Origin: Mucilaginibacter arboris
Lineage (GTDB): Bacteria; Bacteroidota; Bacteroidia; Sphingobacteriales; Sphingobacteriaceae
NCBI RefSeq assembly: GCF_009754915.1
Contig: NZ_WPIK01000002.1
Span: forward strand, 248,001-312,000
Length of the DNA stretch: 64,000 nucleotides
Direction: 5' to 3'
In this document: positions 28,012 through 35,651 of the stretch, piece after piece
Layout: every line of letters starts with the position of its first letter
Position numbering within the stretch: position 1 is the stretch's first letter
Translations under genes and position numbers: made by a program
Notes under the pieces: model-generated
Databases searched by the model: none
Seen by the model: only the letters and a program-made list of their open reading frames with translations
Told to the model about the DNA's origin: nothing

Positions 28012-29829
28012 ATGAAAAAAATATATATATTAGGATTGCTGGCTTTTGCTTTGTTAAATCATTCCTGTAAAAAAGACCTGATTAACATTAACACCAATCC
28101 GAATAAATTAAGTGATGTGAGCCCTGAAATTCTTTTTACAGGTGCCACGGCCGATTTTGGTTTAACAAGTCGTGCCAATACTTCCAAGAAATACGGGACT
28201 ACCATGACGTATATGCAATATATTGTTTCTGATGGTGCAGATGCGACAGGCCTTGCCAGCGCTTACTGGAACCCAACAAAAACAACAGGGCCAAACCCGG
28301 GCTTTCCATATTATAATGATTATTATACAGGCATGGGCAGGGATATGCACCGTATTATCGATAAAATCAATTCTCTCCCTACCGAGCAACAGGGGTCTTA
28401 CCAGGGGCTAAAGGCCATAAGCTCTGTTATTGATACTTACCTTGCCTGGAGGGTTAGTGATATTTTTGGGGCAATGCCTTATTTACAGGCATTTAACGAT
28501 GTTCAATATCCCTTACCTGCTTATGATTACGATTATACGCTGTATAAAGTGTATGACAAGCAATTAAAAGACGCTGCAACCTTATTAAAAAACAATACCA
28601 GCGGACAAATAGCACTGGGCAACCAGGATTTCTTTTTTGGCGGTGATTATACAAAATGGCTGGCATTTGCAAATACCTTACGTATCAAAATTGCCCAGCG
28701 ATATGAAAAGCGGGATGCTACGAATTTAACAAGCGTGCTGAATGATATTGCGACTAACTTTGCAAGTAATATCATCTCTTCTAATGCGGGTTCTTTTGGT
28801 TACGATCAAACCCGTAACTGGAACAATAACGTGGACGACATCAATGTTATCCTGTTTAGTTATGATGCCGCATTTCCTTTTGTAGAATTCTTAAAATCAA
28901 CCAATGATCCGCGTATCAAGTTTATGCTGCGCGAGAATGATTTTGGAACAAATTACTCAGGTTATGTAAACGTTCAGCAAAATGGAAATGCAGCAGCAAA
29001 AGCTGCACTGTTGCAACCGGAGAACATGGTTCGCTACTGGGGAAAGCATGTTTTCCCGGCATCGGTTAGTTCAGCTTATGGTTTTACCGGCGGTACCAGT
29101 TCAAAGACTTTTACAATTGGTAGTACCGGCACGCAAAACTTAGGCCTGCTATCGGCCATACAAAGTCGTTTGTTTGTTAAAAACGGAGGTTTTGGGGGTT
29201 TTGATGCACGTTCTTCCCAGAATTTAATGCATTCTGATGAAATATATGCGACAGACCAGGGTACTATAAAAATGCGGACACCTTATTTAAACTATGCTGA
29301 AACCTGTTTTATGATGGCAGAAATAGCGGAAAAAGGGGGTAACGGATTAGGAAAATCTGCTTCTCAATGGTTTTACGCTGGTGTGCAGGCATCATTCGAC
29401 CAATATAAAGCCGCTGCCATCGCAATCAATGTTCCGAATGCTTCCAATGTGGTTATCGGCAATTTTGCCACAACGCTTCCTTATAAAGGCTTGCCAAGCA
29501 TCTATTCGCAAGCCTGGGTAAACTTTTTAACTGAGCCTGACGAAGCCTGGGCGATGTGGAAACGTACCGGTTATCCTCAATTTACAGATGTAAGGGCAGG
29601 AAACAATGGAGCAATTGGTGATGGCTCCACTATAGCCTATTTTGAGAGCTTGTGGGACGGCAGCCAGAACCTGCTGATACCTCGCAGAAATTCCCTGGAT
29701 TTAAGTTCAGGCTCAAATCAAAATTCTGCAAACTATTCTTCGGCTATTCAAAATATGATTGCCAAAGACCCGGCTTATGGAACAACTGCTTTGGATACCA
29801 AAGGCAGGATCTGGTGGGACATGAAATAA
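28012..29829 (+). CDS. SusD-like glycan-binding lipoprotein (SusD_2-type)
   Basis: This 605-residue lipoprotein has the lipobox NHSC (Cys19) followed by KKDLININTNPNKLSDVSPEILFTGA, the pattern of the SusD-like group seen next to shorter-signal SusC proteins. Segments FFFGGDYTKWLAFANTLRIKIAQRY and YLNYAETCFMMAEIAEKG are characteristic. It is the partner of the transporter just upstream. The C-terminus RIWWDMK and the very strong hairpin behind it mark the end of the operon. Confidence 0.93.
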   Translation: MKKIYILGLLAFALLNHSCKKDLININTNPNKLSDVSPEILFTGATADFGLTSRANTSKKYGTTMTYMQYIVSDGADATGLASAYWNPTKTTGPNPGFPYYNDYYTGMGRDMHRIIDKINSLPTEQQGSYQGLKAISSVIDTYLAWRVSDIFGAMPYLQAFNDVQYPLPAYDYDYTLYKVYDKQLKDAATLLKNNTSGQIALGNQDFFFGGDYTKWLAFANTLRIKIAQRYEKRDATNLTSVLNDIATNFASNIISSNAGSFGYDQTRNWNNNVDDINVILFSYDAAFPFVEFLKSTNDPRIKFMLRENDFGTNYSGYVNVQQNGNAAAKAALLQPENMVRYWGKHVFPASVSSAYGFTGGTSSKTFTIGSTGTQNLGLLSAIQSRLFVKNGGFGGFDARSSQNLMHSDEIYATDQGTIKMRTPYLNYAETCFMMAEIAEKGGNGLGKSASQWFYAGVQASFDQYKAAAIAINVPNASNVVIGNFATTLPYKGLPSIYSQAWVNFLTEPDEAWAMWKRTGYPQFTDVRAGNNGAIGDGSTIAYFESLWDGSQNLLIPRRNSLDLSSGSNQNSANYSSAIQNMIAKDPAYGTTALDTKGRIWWDMK

Positions 29830-29850
29830 GTAAATGTTTTAAAACCTCCA

Positions 29851-29892
29851 TAGCAAAGACAAGTTTCCAGGATCGGAAACTTGTCTTTGCTA
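29851..29892 (+). terminator. Strong 18-bp hairpin after SusD
   Basis: TAGCAAAGACAAGTTTCC and its exact complement are separated by a 6-nt loop. There is no T-run, so it may stabilise the 3' end as well as terminate. Confidence 0.7.
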
Positions 29893-29928
29893 TTAATGAA
29901 CAAATTTTCCAGTGTTTTTCCGGCTGCT

Positions 29929-30121
29929 GAAATTGTTTAAACTGTTAGTCCCCACATTTTTAATTGTATGAAATCATTAAATATTTTCAGCATTGGTGCC
30001 ATGCTTCTTTTATCGGGTAAAAATTGGTGTTGGGCATGAATTTACATCAATCGAAACGCAACGGCCGGCATTTTTAGGTGATAAAAGAAGCATTAATCCA
30101 AAAAAAGTTTAAACAACTTCA
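29929..30121. repeat. Outer inverted repeat around two tandem elements
   Basis: GAAATTGTTTAAACTGTT at 29929-29946 and AAAGTTTAAACAACTTC ending at 30121 are near-complementary and enclose element 9. The same outer sequences surround element 17 near 62675-62846, and the right one recurs next to element 15. Confidence 0.6.
30001..30093. repeat. ATGCTTCTTTTA-family inward inverted pair 9
   Basis: The left arm ATGCTTCTTTTATCGGG continues TAAAAATTGGTGTT, an inner sequence shared with elements 15 and 17. The right arm ends GGTGATAAAAGAAGCAT. Confidence 0.92.
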
Positions 30122-30149
30122 CTGTTAACTTATAGCTGTAACAATAATA

Positions 30150-30229
30150 ATGCTTCTTTTATGCCAGTGATTTTTGTTTGATACAAAATTACAATACAAG
30201 TTAAGTTTTTATCCCGCTAAAAGAAGCAT
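30150..30229. repeat. ATGCTTCTTTTA-family inward inverted pair 10
   Basis: The left arm is ATGCTTCTTTTATGCC and the right arm ends ATCCCGCTAAAAGAAGCAT. The glycosylasparaginase start follows 51 bp later. Confidence 0.88.
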
Positions 30230-30280
30230 GCAAAATATAATGAATAAATTTAAACCGATCATCAATCAAACTAAAGCAAC

Positions 30281-31303
30281 ATGCTAAATCGTCGTAAATT
30301 TTTATTAACAGGTATCATTGGTGCTTCAGGAATAATGTTAAAATCAAAAGTTTTTGGGAAAAGTATTGTAAAAGAAGCATCAGCACTAAATTTTCCAATC
30401 GTTATTTCTACCTGGGATTTTGGGATCGCGGCAAACCAGGCTGCGTGGAAAGTGCTTTCTTCCGGAGGAAGAGCTTTGGATGCAGTAGAAGCCGGTGTAA
30501 AAATTCCGGAAGCCGATCCGAATAACCATACGGTTGGCGCAGCCGGCTATCCCGACCGCGACGGGCATGTTACTTTAGATGCCTGTATTATGGACGAAAA
30601 AGGCAACTGCGGAGGCGTGGCTGCCATGGAATATATTGATCATCCTATTGCTGTTGCCAGATTGGTAATGGAGAAAACGCCGCATGTATTATTGGTGGGT
30701 GAAGGAGCTACACAGTTTGCATTAGAAAATGGCTTTAAAAAGAAGCAACTGCTAACTCCGGAATCAGAAAAGGCCTGGAAAGAATGGCTCAAAACTTCTA
30801 AATACCAGCCCGAGATCAATATCGAGAACAAACATTTTTCGCCGCAAAAATTGCCGGGAAACCAATATAACCATGATACCATTGGCATGCTGGCCCTGGA
30901 TGCGGCCGGGAACATTTCCGGCGCCTGCACAACCAGCGGGATGGCTTTTAAAATGCATGGCCGCGTTGGTGATAGTCCGATTATTGGGGCAGGGCTTTTT
31001 GTGGATAATGAAGTTGGAGGGGCAACTTCAACAGGTGTAGGCGAAGAAGTGATCAGAAATGTAGGGAGCTTTTTGGTGGTAGAACTGATGCGCCAGGGCT
31101 ATAAACCCGAAGATGCCTGTAAAGAAGCCGTAAGCAGGATCATTAAAAAGAAACCGGAACAGGCCAAAACACTGCAAGTGGGGTTTCTCGCTATCAATAA
31201 AAAAGGAGAATACGGCGCTTATGCCATCCAAAAAGGTTTTTCCTTTGCGGTTTGTAATGCTGGAAAACAGGACCTCTTAATCCAGGGCAAAAGCATCTAT
31301 TAA
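30281..31303 (+). CDS. N4-(beta-N-acetylglucosaminyl)-L-asparaginase (glycosylasparaginase), exported
   Basis: This Ntn-hydrolase splits GlcNAc-Asn, the stub left after proteolysis of N-glycoproteins, into aspartate and GlcNAc-amine. It is made as one chain and self-cleaves before T200 in the HDTIGMLALD motif, T200 becoming the nucleophile. WDFGIAANQAAW, GNCGGVAAMEYIDHPI and the GGATSTGVGEE loop fit the family. The N-terminus MLNRRKFLLTG resembles a Tat-type signal, consistent with periplasmic action. A copy of the repeat word (30368-30380) encodes VKEAS just after the signal. CutC follows 11 bp downstream. Confidence 0.95.
   Translation: MLNRRKFLLTGIIGASGIMLKSKVFGKSIVKEASALNFPIVISTWDFGIAANQAAWKVLSSGGRALDAVEAGVKIPEADPNNHTVGAAGYPDRDGHVTLDACIMDEKGNCGGVAAMEYIDHPIAVARLVMEKTPHVLLVGEGATQFALENGFKKKQLLTPESEKAWKEWLKTSKYQPEINIENKHFSPQKLPGNQYNHDTIGMLALDAAGNISGACTTSGMAFKMHGRVGDSPIIGAGLFVDNEVGGATSTGVGEEVIRNVGSFLVVELMRQGYKPEDACKEAVSRIIKKKPEQAKTLQVGFLAINKKGEYGAYAIQKGFSFAVCNAGKQDLLIQGKSIY
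30368..30380. repeat. Repeat core word inside the glycosylasparaginase gene
   Basis: GTAAAAGAAGCAT contains the full 12-base core and is read as V-K-E-A-(S). Confidence 0.7.
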
Positions 31304-31314
31304 TCCCTTCCCTC

Positions 31315-32049
31315 ATGATCCAACTTGAAGTTTGTGCCAATTCTTTAACATCTGCGCTGGCTGCCCAGGAAGCGGGCGCGCACCGGGTAGAGCTGTGCGA
31401 TAACCTGAAAGAAGGGGGCACCACGCCATCCTTTGCTCAAATTGCCCTGGCCCGCAAGTACCTGGAAATAAAACTCTATCCGATTATCCGGCCAAGGGGG
31501 GGCGACTTTTTATATTCTGATCTGGAAGCCGAAATCATGAAAGCTGATATCCTGCAATGCAGGCAACTGGGCTGCGATGGCGTTGTTTTCGGAATGTTAA
31601 CCAAAGAAGGCCGGGTAGATAGCAAACGCTGTATGGAATTGAAACAGGCCGCAGGTAACCTGGGGACTACCTTTCACCGGGCGTTTGACCATTGCCGGGA
31701 CCCTTTCGAGGCGTTAGAAGAGATCATTGAAATGGGCTTTGAACGCATTTTAACTTCCGGGCAGGAAGTTGATGCCCTAAAAGGGGCGCCGCTCATTGCA
31801 AAACTGACGGAACAGGCCAGAGGCAGGATCATTATTATGCCGGGCGCAGGCATTCGTCCGGATAATTTTAAACAGCTCATACAGCTTACACATGCAACCG
31901 AATATCATGCTTCTGCCAAAAACGTTTTTAAAAGCAAGATGCTTTTTGATGAAGTAAAAACAGGCAGCCGGCAAGAGGACTTTTTAATAGAGCAAACCGA
32001 TAAAAACATTGTAAAAGAACTGCTTTCCATCGCCGGCAGTTTTGCCTGA
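31315..32049 (+). CDS. cutC: CutC-family TIM-barrel protein
   Basis: This 244-residue cytoplasmic protein matches CutC throughout: MIQLEVCANSLTSALAAQEAGAHRVELCDNL at the start, then PIIRPRGGDFLYSD, CDGVVFGML, FHRAFDHCRDP, RILTSGQE and IIMPGAGI. CutC was named for copper tolerance, but that role is disputed and no metal-handling genes are next to it. Here it is 11 bp behind glycosylasparaginase and almost certainly cotranscribed, which points to a role in handling the sugar or amine product. That role is an inference from position. Confidence 0.93.
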   Translation: MIQLEVCANSLTSALAAQEAGAHRVELCDNLKEGGTTPSFAQIALARKYLEIKLYPIIRPRGGDFLYSDLEAEIMKADILQCRQLGCDGVVFGMLTKEGRVDSKRCMELKQAAGNLGTTFHRAFDHCRDPFEALEEIIEMGFERILTSGQEVDALKGAPLIAKLTEQARGRIIIMPGAGIRPDNFKQLIQLTHATEYHASAKNVFKSKMLFDEVKTGSRQEDFLIEQTDKNIVKELLSIAGSFA

Positions 32050-32119
32050 TCTTTTTTTTCCTTCCGGGCATGTACGCCTGTTAAAAATATTAACCCTCGG
32101 GTTTTTATTTTTTAGGTCG

Positions 32120-32143
32120 ATGCTTCTTTTATCGCCTAAAAAT
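32120..32143. repeat. ATGCTTCTTTTA-family solitary left arm
   Basis: The arm reads ATGCTTCTTTTATCGCC plus an A-rich tail, 71 bp after the CutC stop. No right arm follows. Confidence 0.85.
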
Positions 32144-32149
32144 CAGTGT

Positions 32150-32195
32150 GTTGTCATTTCAACCAACGGGAGAAATCTTCATCAAAGAATAAATT
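32150..32195. repeat. Diverged single copy of the 57339-type repeat
   Basis: TGTCATTTCAACCAACGGG and AAATCTTCATCAAAGAATAA follow the same pattern as the left half of the inverted repeat at 57339-57425, with several substitutions. No right half is present. Confidence 0.45.
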
Positions 32196-32238
32196 TCCGG
32201 CTGCTTTAAAAAAGGCCCCTCTCTTCAATGATAGCACG

Positions 32239-32346
32239 ATGCTTCTTTTATCACCTAAAAAATTTGGTCATTAAGTTTTTGATTTTAGGTTAATGCTTCT
32301 TTTATCACCTAAAAATGTTGGTTGTTAAGTTTTTGATTTTTTGGCT
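32239..32346. repeat. Two 54-bp direct repeats, each starting with a left arm
   Basis: Left arms at 32239-32262 and 32293-32316 (ATGCTTCTTTTATCACC) are each followed by a similar tail ending in TTAAGTTTTTGATTTT. The units are in direct orientation with a 54-bp period, unlike the usual inverted pairs. Confidence 0.75.
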
Positions 32347-32543
32347 AAAGCCCGTTGCCGGTTATCCTTTGTCCACGGCCTGAAGGCCATGGCAACTGCA
32401 ATTGAACATGGCTATGACGTTCTAACTGTATAAAACGATCAAGCATTAGTAAACAGAAACCTGTCTTAAAAACCAAGATTTAAAATTGCCATGGTTTTCA
32501 GGCCGTGGGTTGCATAAAAGCAGGTAGCGGCTTTAGCCAAAAA
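32337..32543. repeat. Large imperfect inverted repeat (GGCTAAAGCC/GGCTTTAGCC ends)
   Basis: Outer arms TTTTTTGGCTAAAGCC (32337-32352) and GGCTTTAGCCAAAAA (32529-32543) are complementary. Inner arms with CCACGGCCTGAA (32373-32395 block) and TTCAGGCCGTGG (32486-32508 block) also pair. The 207-bp unit has no coding frame and resembles a miniature inverted-repeat element. Confidence 0.6.
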
Positions 32544-32616
32544 GAGGAGCACAAAAAAAATTACGGAACAAAGTTTTAACTGTTCCTTGTGATTAGGTTG
32601 TGATTTTTTTGGGTTG

Positions 32617-32674
32617 ATGCTTCTTTTATCACCCTAAAAAATCCATCTCGTTTTTTGCCTGGTAAAAGAAGCAT
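32617..32674. repeat. ATGCTTCTTTTA-family inward inverted pair 11 (compact)
   Basis: The left arm is ATGCTTCTTTTATCACCC and the right arm ends TGCCTGGTAAAAGAAGCAT. At 58 bp it is one of the two shortest elements. Confidence 0.88.
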
Positions 32675-32771
32675 GGTAAAACATTGGGGGAAAGTATAAA
32701 ACAAGTTTTTAGCCGTTTTCTGCCATCTAATTTAAAACTTTTAATTTCTTTTTTAAAATTTAAAAAAGTTT

Positions 32772-32803
32772 TTTGTTTTTATCAAAAAATAAAATTAAAT
32801 ATG
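32772..32803 (+). promoter_or_regulatory. Candidate Bacteroidota-type promoter for the kinase gene
   Basis: TTTG at 32772-32775 and TAAATATG at 32796-32803 fit the -33/-7 pattern with a 20-bp spacer. The flanking A/T tracts resemble those around the candidate promoter of the ROK gene. Confidence 0.3.
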
Positions 32804-32945
32804 TGAAATATTAAGAAAGGAAAGGCTATACAATAAAATCAGTTTCTTAATCAGCCAAAGCAAAACAATTAGATACCGATAAAAAGCAGGGAAATAGGGA
32901 GGCAAGTTTTACAAGCAGAAAAAAAGTTAAACACGGTAATTGACA

Positions 32946-34019
32946 ATGAAGCAGGAAACAATTAAAAACAACAATATAACCTATGCCTTAACAGAATTTG
33001 GTTTGGAACCGGAGGGGTACGAGGTGAAGAAATTTGGTTCAGGCCTGATCAATTATACCTGGAAACTAACCGGCAGTAAAGGTTCTTACATCCTGCAACA
33101 AATTAATGATACGATCTTTAAGCGCCCCGAAGACATTGCAGACAATATCAGGAAACTGCAAATATTTTTACAACAAACTGTTCCTGAATATCTTTTTGTA
33201 GCGCCAGTACCCTCATTATCCAACAAGTATCTTATCCAATCTGAGGATGGTTCATTTTATCGGCTATTGCCATTCATACAAGGTTCTCATACTGTAGATT
33301 ACCTTCAGCACCAGGAGCAGGCTTATGAAGCAGCGGTACAATTCGGAAAGTTTACCAGGCTTTTAAAAGATTTTGATTTGAAGCAGTTAAAATACACGCT
33401 TCAGGATTTTCATAACCTGAGCCTGCGCTTTGAAGAATTTAAAACATCCTGTGCACAGGCAGGTCATAGCAGGCTTGAAAGGGCAAAAAAAGCAGTTGAA
33501 GAGGTCTTTTTAAACATGGATATTGCCAGGATTTATGGAGGGTTGATTAGCAATGGGGAAATCCCTTTAAGGGTTGTTCACCATGATACCAAGATCAACA
33601 ATGTACTTTTTGACGGGCAGGGAAAAGGCCTTTGCGTGATTGACCTGGATACCGTTATGCCTGGTTTCTACCTGAGCGATGCAGGCGATATGCTGCGCAC
33701 CTGCCTTTCGCCTGCGAATGAAGAAGAAAGCGACCTGGCTAAAATCCATATCAGGGAAGATTTTTTTATGGCCATTTACAACGGCTACATGAAGGAAATG
33801 GGAGAAGTATTGACCCCGAAAGAAAAAGGCCTGTTCATCTATTCAGGCAAGATGATGATCTATTTACAAGCTTTAAGGTTCTTAACAGATTTTTTAAACG
33901 GAGACAAGTATTACCATATTACTTATCCGGAACAAAACCTGATCCGGGCCTCAAACCAGTTTGAATTGCTCCGTCAGTATAATCAACAAGAGGACAGGTT
34001 CTTGCAATTGATAGGTTAA
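32946..34019 (+). CDS. APH/choline-kinase-fold sugar kinase, NahK-like (N-acetylhexosamine 1-kinase candidate)
   Basis: This 357-residue cytoplasmic kinase has an aminoglycoside-phosphotransferase fold. The catalytic loop HHDTKINNVLFD contains the putative base D214, and the metal-binding segment is VIDLDTVMPGFYLSDAGDMLR. The N-lobe has GSGLINYTW and YILQQIN. This combination fits Bacteroidota relatives of NahK, which phosphorylates GlcNAc/GalNAc at C1. The context of hexosaminidases, GH109 and glycosylasparaginase supports an amino-sugar substrate. ATG at 32946 is preferred to TTG at 32940. A homoserine-kinase-like substrate cannot be excluded. Confidence 0.8.
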   Translation: MKQETIKNNNITYALTEFGLEPEGYEVKKFGSGLINYTWKLTGSKGSYILQQINDTIFKRPEDIADNIRKLQIFLQQTVPEYLFVAPVPSLSNKYLIQSEDGSFYRLLPFIQGSHTVDYLQHQEQAYEAAVQFGKFTRLLKDFDLKQLKYTLQDFHNLSLRFEEFKTSCAQAGHSRLERAKKAVEEVFLNMDIARIYGGLISNGEIPLRVVHHDTKINNVLFDGQGKGLCVIDLDTVMPGFYLSDAGDMLRTCLSPANEEESDLAKIHIREDFFMAIYNGYMKEMGEVLTPKEKGLFIYSGKMMIYLQALRFLTDFLNGDKYYHITYPEQNLIRASNQFELLRQYNQQEDRFLQLIG

Positions 34020-34107
34020 CAGCAGGAAAAATGTTTTTTACAGATACTTTTTTGAAATAGTAAAATATTTATAAATTGGATAAATCATACATAAAACAAT
34101 TTTGATA

Positions 34108-35460
34108 ATGGAAAGAAGGGAATTTATTAAACAAGGGGCAATTGTTGCAGCTGGTTTCAGCATCCTGCCCTCTGGTACAGTTTTCGCAAATACAGCAAAT
34201 GATGTAGTTAAACTTGGTTATATTGGTGTGGGTGAGCGCGGCAGGAACCATATTGCCGAGGGTTTGCTGCGCGATGACGTAGAAATCGTTGCGATTTGCG
34301 ATACGCAGGAAGATTCGCTGAAGCATTGCCGCGAGCAGTTTACCAAAGCCGGTAAAAAGCTGCCGCAGGAATTTACGGGCGGCATTAATGCGTACAAGAA
34401 ACTGCTGGAAAGAAAAGATATTCAGGCAGTAATTATTGCCACGCCATGGCAGTTCCATCATCCGCAGGCTATCGATGCCATGCACGCAGGTAAATACGTG
34501 GGCTGCGAAGTAGTGGCAGGGCTTAGTCTGGAAGATCATTGGGATATTGTCCGTACCTCCGAAAAAACCGGAATTCCTTACATGACGCTCGAAAACGTTT
34601 GCTATCGTCGTGATGTACTTGCCGCCTTAAATATGGTTAGGCAGGGTTTGTTCGGCGAGCTTGTTCATATTGAAGGCGGCTATCAGCATAATTTAAGAGA
34701 TGTGCTCTTTAATAACGGGAAGCAGCCTTACGGCGGAGGTGTTGAATTCGGTCCATCTGCCTATAGCGAAGCACAATGGCGCACGCAGTTTAATATCGAC
34801 AGGAACGCGGATATTTACCCAACTCATGGCGCCGGGCCGGCCATGCAGTATGTTGATATTAACCGCGGGAACCGTTTTACCAACCTGGTTTCCTTCAGTT
34901 CCAAAGCCAGAGGATTGGCCGCTTATGTAGAAGAAATGGCACCTGGCAATAAAAACGCAAAGATTAATTATAAAAACGGTGATGTGATCACTACAATGCT
35001 CAATTGTGCCAATGGCGAAACGGTATTGCTAAGCCATGATACACACTTGCCCCGTCCGTATTCCTTAGGCTTCCGCGTGCAGGGAACCAAAGGCATCTGG
35101 ATGGATGTAAACAAAAGCGTTTACATCGAGCATCAGTCTAAAAAAGACGATGTGTGGGACCCAGCTCAGGAATGGTTCGAAAAATACGACCATCCGCTTT
35201 GGAAAAAATATGCCAGTCTGGCATCGGGCGCAGGACACGGCGGGATGGACTGGTTCGTTTTCAACGCGTTCATTCAATCCGTTAAACAAAAGAAACAAAC
35301 GCCGATAGATGTTTATGATTCTGTTACCATGAGTGTGATCACGCCCCTGTCCGAAGCGTCCATCGCCCAAGGCAACAAACCGCAGGAATTTCCGGATTTT
35401 ACCAAAGGCAAATGGAAAGAACGTAAAAATAAATTTGCTTTGGATGATAGCGGCTTTTGA
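34108..35460 (+). CDS. Gfo/Idh/MocA-fold protein, GH109 alpha-N-acetylgalactosaminidase-like
   Basis: This 450-residue NAD-dependent protein probably cleaves alpha-GalNAc by the oxidation/elimination route of GH109. The N-terminus MERREFIKQG is Tat-like, as expected for export with bound NAD. The Rossmann motif GYIGVGERGRNH is followed by AICDTQ. The GH109-type blocks ENVCYRRDVLAALNMVRQGLFGELVH and YPTHGAGPAMQYVDINRG are present, the latter carrying H240. Start at 34108 is the ATG; an upstream TTG adds two residues. It sits between the kinase and GH35 genes. Confidence 0.85.
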   Translation: MERREFIKQGAIVAAGFSILPSGTVFANTANDVVKLGYIGVGERGRNHIAEGLLRDDVEIVAICDTQEDSLKHCREQFTKAGKKLPQEFTGGINAYKKLLERKDIQAVIIATPWQFHHPQAIDAMHAGKYVGCEVVAGLSLEDHWDIVRTSEKTGIPYMTLENVCYRRDVLAALNMVRQGLFGELVHIEGGYQHNLRDVLFNNGKQPYGGGVEFGPSAYSEAQWRTQFNIDRNADIYPTHGAGPAMQYVDINRGNRFTNLVSFSSKARGLAAYVEEMAPGNKNAKINYKNGDVITTMLNCANGETVLLSHDTHLPRPYSLGFRVQGTKGIWMDVNKSVYIEHQSKKDDVWDPAQEWFEKYDHPLWKKYASLASGAGHGGMDWFVFNAFIQSVKQKKQTPIDVYDSVTMSVITPLSEASIAQGNKPQEFPDFTKGKWKERKNKFALDDSGF

Positions 35461-35516
35461 TAGCAGGCATCATAAAACCGATAATATCAATTGAATTTTC
35501 AGGCAGTAAAAATAGC

Positions 35517-35604
35517 ATGCTTCTTTTATCACCATAAAATGGTGATGTATCTTGATCCGGGCAAAAAATAAAATTTGACGTTTTTTAGGTGATAAAAGAA
35601 GCAT
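35517..35604. repeat. ATGCTTCTTTTA-family inward inverted pair 12
   Basis: The left arm is ATGCTTCTTTTATCACCA and the right arm ends AGGTGATAAAAGAAGCAT. The GH35 start follows 47 bp later. Confidence 0.92.
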
Positions 35605-35651
35605 CTAAGCCAAATATTAAAATCGGGCAGTATCCAACTTCTTCCTAAAAT

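Larger units (their letters stand above)
32050..32945. other. 900-bp gene-free stretch rich in repeats
   Basis: This is the longest non-coding stretch in the window. It holds three solitary left arms in the same direction, a large inverted repeat at 32337-32543, inverted pair 11, a diverged copy of the GTCATCTCGAC-type repeat at about 32150-32195, and a candidate promoter at 32772-32803. No coding frame was recognised. Confidence 0.6.
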
